DNA of 7,996 nucleotides, taken from a bacterium (GTDB taxonomy: Bacteria; BMS3Abin14). Below the pieces are notes generated by a model. The model was not told where the DNA came from. It did no database searches and saw only the letters and a list, made by a program, of their open reading frames with translations. How positions within the stretch are numbered: the stretch's first letter is position 1; the number at the start of each line of letters is the position of its first letter. The translations under genes were made by a program, and so were the position numbers. Below are positions 1-4,798 of the stretch, piece after piece. The DNA is taken from NCBI GenBank assembly GCA_020352595.1, contig CP070682.1, positions 1,771,749-1,779,744 of the forward strand. Direction: 5' to 3'.

Positions 1-606
1 GTCGTGGGTCACGTAAACCGTGGTGACGCCGATGCGCTGGTGGAGAAGTTTGATCTCCGTGCGCATCTCCACCCGGAGCTTGGCGTCCAGGTTGCTGAGA
101 GGCTCGTCGAAGAGGAAGATGGAGGGGTTGCGGGCCAGGGCCCTGCCCATGGCGACCCTCTGCCTCTGGCCGCCTGAGAGCTGGGCGGGCCTGCGGCTCA
201 GGAGATCCTCGATCTGCAGGATGCCCGCCACGTTCCTGACGATCCTGTCGATCTCCTCCCTTGGTATCCTGCGCATCTCCAGGCCGAAGGAGATGTTCTT
301 GCGCACGTTCATGTTGGGGTAGAGGGCGTAGGTCTGGAACACCATGGCGATGTCCCGGTCCTTGGGGCTCACGTGGTTGACCAGCCTGCCGCCGATGTGG
401 ATCTCCCCCGAGGTGATGGTCTCCAGCCCGGCGATGAGGTTCAGGAGCGTCGACTTGCCGCAGCCCGAGGGCCCCACGAGAACGAGGAACTCTCCGGCCT
501 CCACCTCCAGGGAGATGTCGCGCAGGACCCGGACCGATCCGAAGGACTTGTGGACGTCCCTTATGGTGAGGGCTGCCGCCGCCTTATCCTTGTCCCTCTC
601 CGCCAC
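1..606 (-). CDS. gtsD: CUT1 sugar ABC transporter ATP-binding protein (partial, C-terminus outside window)
   Basis: This is the cytoplasmic ATPase of the sugar importer encoded by the preceding genes; it hydrolyses ATP to drive transport. The 202 residues present hold the whole nucleotide-binding core: Walker [10 protein letters not shown] at 45-53, Q-loop glutamine 91 (FQTYALYP), signature LSGGQ at 143-147, Walker B IFLFDEP at 163-169, D-loop SNLD at 171-174 and switch histidine 201. These spacings match the MalK/UgpC/MsmK group. The regulatory C-terminal domain of that group (usual length about 350-380 residues) would lie beyond position 1. I chose the GTG at 604-606 because GGAGG (613-617) sits 6 nt upstream and no ATG fits. 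The gene starts 32 nt after gtsC and so belongs to the same operon. Annotation pipelines often call such proteins UgpC or MalK; the glucose assignment rests on the neighbours, since these ATPases are similar across substrates and sometimes shared. Confidence 0.95.
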   Translation of the reverse strand, partial: MAERDKDKAAAALTIRDVHKSFGSVRVLRDISLEVEAGEFLVLVGPSGCGKSTLLNLIAGLETITSGEIHIGGRLVNHVSPKDRDIAMVFQTYALYPNMNVRKNISFGLEMRRIPREEIDRIVRNVAGILQIEDLLSRRPAQLSGGQRQRVAMGRALARNPSIFLFDEPLSNLDAKLRVEMRTEIKLLHQRIGVTTVYVTHD

Positions 607-638
607 CGTTCACCTCCGCTGCGCGTGCCGCCGTCCGG

Positions 639-1526
639 TCATCCCTTGACCGCGCCGGCTGTGAGCCCCCTCAGGAAGTACTTGCCGGCCAGGATGTACA
701 CCAGGAGGGTGGGGGCTCCCGTGATGATGGCGGCCGCCATGTCGACGTTGTACTGCTTCACCCCCGTGGAGGTGTTGACGAGGTTGTTCAGCGCCACCGT
801 CACCGGCTGCGTGTCTCCTCCGGTGAAGACCACCCCGAACAGGAAGTCGTTCCAGATCTGGGTCATCTGGAAGATGATGGTGACCACGATGATGGGGGCC
901 GAGATCGGAAGGATGATGCGGAAGAAGATCCGGAAGAAGCCCGCGCCGTCGATGCGGGCCGCCTTGACCAGGTCGTCGGGTATCCCCACGTAGAAGTTCC
1001 TGAAGAAGAGGGTGGTCAGGGCCAGGCCGTAGATGATGTGCACCAGCACCAGCCCGGTGAGGCTCTGGGCCAGGCCGAAGGTCCCCAGGGTGCGCGCCAT
1101 GGGCAGGAGGATGACCTGGAAGGGGATGAAGCACCCCACCAGCAGCAGGGAGAAGATCACCTCGCTGCCCCTGAACCGCCACTTGGAGAAGATGTACCCG
1201 TTCACCGCGCCGATGGCTGTGGAGATGAGCACCGCCGGGATGGCCATCCGGATGGAGTTATAGAAGTACCCCTTGATCCCCTCGCACTGGACGCCCACGC
1301 AGGCCGACCCCCACGCCTCGCGCCACGCCTCGAAGGTGATCTCCCGGGGCAGGGACACCAGGTTCCCGGTGCGGATCTCCGCCATGCTCTTCAGGGAGGT
1401 TGTCACCATGACGAAGAAGGGCAGCAGGAAGTAGAGGGCCGCCAGGACAAGGATCCCGTAGAGGAAGATCCTCCCCGCCACGGCCCCGGGCTGTACCGGG
1501 GCCCTTGTGGGCGGCCGCTCAGCCAT
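639..1526 (-). CDS. gtsC: Glucose/mannose-type ABC transporter permease (second permease)
   Basis: An inner-membrane permease of 295 residues in the MalG-like binding-protein-dependent family. I see six hydrophobic segments, near residues 20-44, 93-113, 122-143, 153-175, 207-225 and 262-284. The cytoplasmic coupling (EAA) loop is at 186-207, with core KAARIDGAGFFRIFFRI. The ending RGLTAGAVKG is typical of this permease class. From memory the sequence tracks Pseudomonas GtsC closely throughout, including the periplasmic-loop motif with cysteines 76 and 81 (ACVGVQC). It should pair with GtsB to form the translocation channel and dock with GtsD. The ATG at 1524-1526 overlaps the gtsB stop by 8 nt, which suggests translational coupling, and a GAGGG lies about 9-10 nt upstream. 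The substrate, glucose with or without mannose, is inferred from homology and gene order. Confidence 0.93.
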   Translation of the reverse strand: MAERPPTRAPVQPGAVAGRIFLYGILVLAALYFLLPFFVMVTTSLKSMAEIRTGNLVSLPREITFEAWREAWGSACVGVQCEGIKGYFYNSIRMAIPAVLISTAIGAVNGYIFSKWRFRGSEVIFSLLLVGCFIPFQVILLPMARTLGTFGLAQSLTGLVLVHIIYGLALTTLFFRNFYVGIPDDLVKAARIDGAGFFRIFFRIILPISAPIIVVTIIFQMTQIWNDFLFGVVFTGGDTQPVTVALNNLVNTSTGVKQYNVDMAAAIITGAPTLLVYILAGKYFLRGLTAGAVKG

Positions 1527-2427
1527 CGCGCCTGACCCTCAGTTCCGAGTAGAGGTAGGGGATGATGATGGCCATCACCGCCATGAACATCATGACGGCG
1601 CTGGCCGCCCCGAACCCCAGGCGGTTCCTCGTGAAGGCGAAGGTGTACATGAAGGTGGCAGGCAGGTCCGACGAGTAGCCCGGCCCCCCGCCCGTGAGCA
1701 CCATGACGAGGTCGAAGCTCTTGATGGCGATGTGCGTCAGGATGATGACGGCCGAGAAGAAGACGGGCCGCATGGTGGGGACGATGATCCTGGCGTAGAT
1801 CCGGGGGAGGCTGGCCCCGTCCACCTGCGCGGCCCTGATGACGGCGTCGTCGATGCTCCTGAGCCCCGCCAGGAACAGCGCCATGACGAAGCCCGTGGAC
1901 TGCCAAACCCCGGCGATGACCACCGTGTAGATGGACATCTTTGAGTTCACCAGCCAGTCGAAGGTGAAACTCTCGAGACCGGCCTGCCTGACGAGGCGTT
2001 CCAGCCCCAGGCCCGGGTTCAGGATCCACCGCCAGGCCGTCCCGGTCACGATGAAGGAGAGGGCCATGGGGTAAAGGTAGAGGGTCCGCAGGGCTCCCTC
2101 GACACGGATCCGCTGGTCCAGGAGGATGGCCAGGAGGAGCCCGAAGATGATGCAGAAGGTGACGAAGAGGCCCCCGAAGACGGCGAGGTTGCGGCTGGCC
2201 ACCCACCACCGGTCGCTGGCGAACAGCTTGACGTACTGGACGAACCCGGCCAGTTCGTACCTGGGCAGGAGGCCGGAGTTGGTCATGGAGATCCAGATGG
2301 TCCAGAGGATGAAGCCGTAGATGAACACGGCTGCCGCGGCTATGGTGGGCGACAGGACGATCCTTGGAAGATATGCCTGGAGGCGGTCCGCGAGGCCCAC
2401 ACCAGTGCCCCGAGCCCGAAGCGGCAT
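1519..2427 (-). CDS. gtsB: Glucose/mannose-type ABC transporter permease (first permease)
   Basis: An inner-membrane permease of 302 residues in the MalF-like/UgpA-type family, partner of GtsC. Hydrophobic segments lie near residues 23-48, 80-104, 116-134, 165-188, 222-242 and 272-293. The EAA coupling loop is at 197-217, with core RAAQVDGASLPRIYARIIVP. Stretches such as SDRWWVASRNLAVFGG, the YLYPMALS/VTGTAW region and GGGPGYSSDLPA match Pseudomonas GtsB as I remember it. Start choice: two in-frame ATGs lie at 2431-2433 and 2425-2427. The only ribosome site, GGGAGGGG at 2434-2441, abuts the first ATG but sits about 8 nt from the second, so I chose the second; the longer form would add two residues (MS). 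It follows gtsA after 122 nt that contain a strong hairpin, and overlaps gtsC by 8 nt. Confidence 0.93.
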   Translation of the reverse strand: MPLRARGTGVGLADRLQAYLPRIVLSPTIAAAAVFIYGFILWTIWISMTNSGLLPRYELAGFVQYVKLFASDRWWVASRNLAVFGGLFVTFCIIFGLLLAILLDQRIRVEGALRTLYLYPMALSFIVTGTAWRWILNPGLGLERLVRQAGLESFTFDWLVNSKMSIYTVVIAGVWQSTGFVMALFLAGLRSIDDAVIRAAQVDGASLPRIYARIIVPTMRPVFFSAVIILTHIAIKSFDLVMVLTGGGPGYSSDLPATFMYTFAFTRNRLGFGAASAVMMFMAVMAIIIPYLYSELRVRRDG

Positions 2428-2495
2428 CGACATCCCCTCCCGGTGCGTTGTTCAGGGCACCCCGCCCTGCGGCGGCGAGGCACCGGCAGCGCATC

Positions 2496-2525
2496 CCCCT
2501 TCCCGCCGCGGCGGGCGGGAAGGGG
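2496..2525 (-). repeat. Perfect 12-bp GC-rich hairpin between gtsA and gtsB
   Basis: Arms 2496-2507 (CCCCTTCCCGCC) and 2514-2525 pair perfectly around a 6-nt loop (2508-2513). The hairpin begins about 24 nt after the gtsA stop codon in transcript direction. No T-run follows on the minus strand, so it is not a standard intrinsic terminator. Its position matches the mRNA-stabilising or partial-attenuating hairpins that follow binding-protein genes in many ABC operons (for example malE-malF), giving more binding protein than permease. That role is inferred. Confidence 0.7.
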
Positions 2526-2549
2526 TTCGCCGCGTGTGAACCGACTCGG

Positions 2550-3806
2550 CTACCTGGCTGCCTTGACCTCGGCGGCCAGTTTCTTTGCCGCTTCGGCAGG
2601 AGACATGTCCGAGTTGTAGAAGTTGGTCACGACGTCGAAGATGGCCCCCCGGATCTCCGGGAAGACGGCCATCTCGTGGGCCATGCTCGGCACGAGCCCG
2701 CCGGAGGCCGCGGTGGCCACGAAATCGCTCATGGAGCGCTGGGCCGGCTCGTCGAAGGGGCCCCTGGCCATGCCCAGCCGCACGGGGATGGACCCCTTGT
2801 TGATGTTGAACACCTCCTGGAACTTCGGCTGGAGGATCAGGCGGGCCATGGCGTCCTGGGCGTCCCTCGCCCCCTTGTCCTTCTGCTTGAACATGATGAA
2901 GCTGTCCACGTTGAAGAGGAAGTACTCGCTGGTCTCGGGGAAAGGGAGGGCCAGGTAGTCGACCCCGGGGGTTTTGCCGGCCGCGGTGAACTCGCCCTTG
3001 GCCCAGTCGCCCATGAACTGCATGCCGGCCTCGCCCTTGATCACCATGGCGGTGGCGAGGTTCCAGTCCCGGCCGGGGGCGTTCTTGTCGGTGTACTTCT
3101 TGATGCTCCTGAGCCGCTCGAAGGCCTTGACCATCGTGGGGCTGCTCAGGGCCGCCGGATCCGCCTGGACCATGGCCTTGCGGTAGAAGTCCGCGCCGCC
3201 CACGCCGATCACTATGGATTCGAAGACGGTGGATTCCTGCCAGTCCTGCCCCCCGAAGGCCACGGGGATGAAGCCGGCCGCCCGGATCTTCCCGGCCGCC
3301 TCCTCGAACTCGGCCCAGGTATTGGGCACCTTGGCCCCCGCCTTGCGGAACACCTCGGGGTTGACCCACATCCAGTTGATGCGGTGGACGTTCACGGGCA
3401 CAGCCACGTACTTGCCCTTGTACTTCATGACGTCGGCCACGACCTTGGGCAGGATCTCGTCCCACTTCTCGGCCTTGGCCACGCCGCTCAGGTCCGCGAG
3501 GACGCCCTCGTCCCCCCACTGCTGGATCTGGGGTCCCTTCACCTGGGCGGCTGTGGGCGGGTTGCCGGCCACAGCCCGGGACCTGAGGACCGTCATGGCC
3601 GTGTCACCGCCGCCCCCCGCGACCGCGAAATCCTTCCAGGTGTGCCCCTCTTTCTCGAGCAGGTCCTTGAGCACCGCCACCGACCTGGCCTCCCCGCCCG
3701 AGGTCCACCAGTGAAGCACCTCCACCTCTCCGGCCGCCGCCACGGAGACTCCCATGAATACCGTCAGCGCCAGCGCCAGGACCGATACAACCACATTCCT
3801 TCTCAT
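2550..3806 (-). CDS. gtsA: Periplasmic glucose/mannose-type sugar-binding protein of ABC importer
   Basis: An extracytoplasmic solute-binding protein (family 1) of 418 residues, the substrate receptor of the importer. The signal peptide is residues 1-25: basic MRRN start, hydrophobic core, AAA cleavage site before GEVEV. There is no lipobox, so it should be a free periplasmic protein. The mature part opens with LHWWTSGGEARSVAVLKDLL (31-50), followed by WKDFAVAGGGGDTAMTVLRS (57-76), PVNVHRINWMWVNPEVF (137-153), GMQFMGDWAKGEF (261-273), FNINKGSIPVR (333-343) and SMAHEMA (374-380). These blocks occur in the same order in Pseudomonas GtsA and in glucose/galactose/mannose-binding relatives from thermophiles, from memory. 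I chose the ATG at 3804-3806 because AAAGGAGGGG (3811-3820) lies 4 nt upstream and the signal peptide starts there; a TTG-initiated form from 3872 would put 22 unlikely residues before it. It is first in the operon. Confidence 0.95.
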   Translation of the reverse strand: MRRNVVVSVLALALTVFMGVSVAAAGEVEVLHWWTSGGEARSVAVLKDLLEKEGHTWKDFAVAGGGGDTAMTVLRSRAVAGNPPTAAQVKGPQIQQWGDEGVLADLSGVAKAEKWDEILPKVVADVMKYKGKYVAVPVNVHRINWMWVNPEVFRKAGAKVPNTWAEFEEAAGKIRAAGFIPVAFGGQDWQESTVFESIVIGVGGADFYRKAMVQADPAALSSPTMVKAFERLRSIKKYTDKNAPGRDWNLATAMVIKGEAGMQFMGDWAKGEFTAAGKTPGVDYLALPFPETSEYFLFNVDSFIMFKQKDKGARDAQDAMARLILQPKFQEVFNINKGSIPVRLGMARGPFDEPAQRSMSDFVATAASGGLVPSMAHEMAVFPEIRGAIFDVVTNFYNSDMSPAEAAKKLAAEVKAAR

Positions 3807-3877
3807 CTTCCCCCTCCTTTCCAGGGCGGCAGATACGCCCCGGACTGAAGACCTGCCTGGAGCGCACGGCAAGACAT
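3803..3877 (-). CDS. Possible 24-codon leader peptide overlapping the gtsA start
   Basis: A short open frame starts at ATG 3875-3877 and encodes MSCRALQAGLQSGAYLPPWK followed by GGGR. Its TGA (3803-3805) overlaps the gtsA ATG in the classic ATGA arrangement. A GGAG (3887-3890) sits about 9 nt before its start. That GGAG lies in one arm of a 7-bp inverted repeat (CTGGAGC/GCTCCAG, 3857-3863 and 3886-3892), so it could be sequestered. No family is recognised. It could couple translation to gtsA, or be a chance open frame. Confidence 0.3.
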   Translation of the reverse strand: MSCRALQAGLQSGAYLPPWKGGGR

Positions 3878-3979
3878 GACAGCAGGCTCCAGCACCCCCA
3901 GATCCTGTCCTGTGCCGGGGGAAATGTCCCTGAAAAGCCCCCCCGTGGCAGGCGGGCCGGTAATATCCGGCTTTTATTA

Positions 3980-4008
3980 AGATTATCTCCTACACATGCC
4001 GTTCGCAA
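3980..4008 (-). promoter_or_regulatory. Candidate sigma-70 promoter of the gts operon
   Basis: On the minus strand TTGCGA (4003-4008) is followed after 17 nt by TAATCT (3980-3985); the overlapping GATAAT (3982-3987) is a better -10 but only 15 nt away. It lies in an AT-rich island within GC-rich sequence. A short inverted repeat TAATA-N9-TATTA (3961-3979) sits just downstream, around the expected transcript start, and might be an operator. The resulting leader before gtsA would be about 165 nt. Confidence 0.4.
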
Positions 4009-4010
4009 GG

Positions 4011-4228
4011 GAAGGGGGCGAGCGGTGGCGCCGGCGGTCTCTGACACCGGGTGGACCACATCAGGTGGATCATCAACCTGTCGGCGGACCCTGGCCTGCC
4101 TGTCCGTCGTCTTGTCCACCATAGCTTTAGCGACGGTGGAAGCTCAAGGAGCGGAGTCGGAAGCCTGTCGCCTGCCCTGAGCCCGGTCGAAGGGAATGGC
4201 CGTCCCCCGGACACTGGCCGCTGGGATC
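4011..4228. repeat. Gene-free patch of imperfect palindromes, REP-like
   Basis: I find no credible gene between the gts promoter and the terminator of the DUF1059 gene. The patch holds GTGGACCAC with nearby CCACATCAGGTGG (about 4050-4068); a hairpin TCCACCATAGC-TTTA-GCGACGGTGGA at 4115-4140 with two mismatches; CCCTGAGCCCGGTCGAAGGG at 4174-4193; and CCGTCCCCCGGA at 4200-4211, which shares a decamer with the 27-nt direct repeats at 4766 and 7307. The second and third resemble palindromic units I recall as dispersed intergenic repeats in environmental genomes; that is memory, not a search. Confidence 0.45.
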
Positions 4229-4269
4229 AAAAAAAACCTGGACCGGAAGCTCCATCCTTCCGGTCCAGG
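4229..4269 (-). terminator. Intrinsic terminator of the DUF1059 gene
   Basis: A perfect 13-bp stem, CCTGGACCGGAAG at 4237-4249 with its complement at 4257-4269, encloses a 7-nt loop. On the minus strand it is followed at once by eight T residues (4236-4229). It lies 35 nt after the DUF1059 stop, so that gene should be transcribed alone and separately from gtsA. Confidence 0.93.
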
Positions 4270-4304
4270 GTCGCGTTGAGCCTTCAATACCGACACGCGG
4301 GATG

Positions 4305-4499
4305 TCAGGCGGCCGGTGTTCCTTCCCTGATGCTCTTCTTCAGCTCCGTCCTGAGCTCAGGCGTGTCCACGTGCTCGTGAACTGTAACCGCGTGCTGGAC
4401 GGCGGCCTCGATGAGCTCGTTCCGGTCGTCCGCCGAGATGGCGATGGAACACCTGGAGACACTGGGATGCTCGCGGCAATCTACGTAATATCGCGCCAT
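4305..4499 (-). CDS. DUF1059 family small protein
   Basis: A 64-residue soluble protein with no signal peptide or membrane segment. It shows the family's usual layout: N-terminal MARYYVDCREHP, a second cysteine in SRCSIAISADD, a helix NELIEAAVQHAVTVHEH and a closing DTPELRTELKKSIREG. Cysteines 8 and 17 with histidines 36 and 41 (HAVTVH) are the positions I recall as conserved, and could bind a metal, though no function is established for the family to my knowledge. Length is normal for the shorter members. The ATG at 4497-4499 has GGGAGG (4508-4513) 8 nt upstream. The gene has its own terminator, so it is probably monocistronic. The match is by pattern and not by search. Confidence 0.8.
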   Translation of the reverse strand: MARYYVDCREHPSVSRCSIAISADDRNELIEAAVQHAVTVHEHVDTPELRTELKKSIREGTPAA

Positions 4500-4518
4500 T
4501 TCTAATTCCTCCCTTTCA

Positions 4519-4598
4519 CGTGTTAAATAATGCTGCTGCTTCGCCTCTTTTTTCTTTACCTCTTAAGTAAAGTTTAACACGCGATGAGGCATTTGAAA
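4519..4598 (-). promoter_or_regulatory. Promoter/leader of DUF1059 gene with nested inverted repeats
   Basis: On the minus strand a weak promoter TTTCAA (4593-4598), 16 nt, TAAACT (4571-4576) precedes the gene. A perfect 9-bp inverted repeat, CGTGTTAAA (4519-4527) and TTTAACACG (4573-4581), places one copy on the -10 and one just before the ribosome site. Between them lies a second inverted repeat, CTTTAC (4554-4559) and GTAAAG (4567-4572). A paired operator or a leader RNA fold are both possible. Confidence 0.35.
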
Positions 4599-4765
4599 GG
4601 GGGGTTGTGCCAGGGACAGCGCGGCCTTCGCCTGGTATCGTTTGCACCAGATGAAACTGGAGGTCAGATCAGCGTGCATTTCCACTGAATTCTGAGAATG
4701 TGGGCCCCGATCCCGGAGCCCCGGCCCCGAAGGATCCAGTTCGCGCTCCGACCCCCGAAATTTAA
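4599..4765. other. Intergenic stretch with nothing recognisable
   Basis: Between the DUF1059 promoter and the downstream direct repeat I see no gene, no convincing promoter and no intrinsic terminator for the PKD lipoprotein gene. A GC-rich block near 4701-4730 (GGCCCC and CCCGG runs) can fold in several weak ways but has no T-run after it. Confidence 0.5.
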
Positions 4766-4792
4766 AATTTGATATTTGAGGACCGTCCCCCG
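4766..4792 (+). repeat. 27-nt direct repeat, copy 1 (downstream of the PKD lipoprotein gene)
   Basis: AATTTGAT followed by ATTTGAGGACCGTCCCCCG. It matches positions 7307-7333 at 26 of 27 bases in the same orientation (T at 4773 is A in the other copy). It contains the palindrome GGACCGTCC. It ends 6 nt from the stop codon of the PKD lipoprotein gene. Sequence on the far sides of the two copies differs, so the similarity is confined to this unit. Confidence 0.85.
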
Positions 4793-4798
4793 ACTCCC

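Noticed and set aside
2364..3848. A 494-codon open frame on the plus strand
   Set aside because: It is antisense to gtsA and the gtsB start, has low-complexity His/Gly/Leu-rich composition typical of GC-rich shadow frames, and shows no ribosome site or domain.
3604..4122. A 172-codon minus-strand frame overlapping the gtsA 5' end
   Set aside because: It overlaps the well-supported gtsA in another frame and spans the promoter region; no recognisable protein.
4598..4612. TGGCACA on the minus strand as a sigma-54 promoter of the DUF1059 gene
   Set aside because: The -24 half is present, but the required GC at the correct 10-nt spacing is absent (CT instead).
4632..4650. Inverted repeat CTGGT/ACCAG
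   Set aside because: Only 5 bp with a 9-nt loop; expected by chance.
4701..4730. GC-rich fold as terminator of the PKD lipoprotein gene
   Set aside because: Several weak alternative stems and no T-run on the minus strand.
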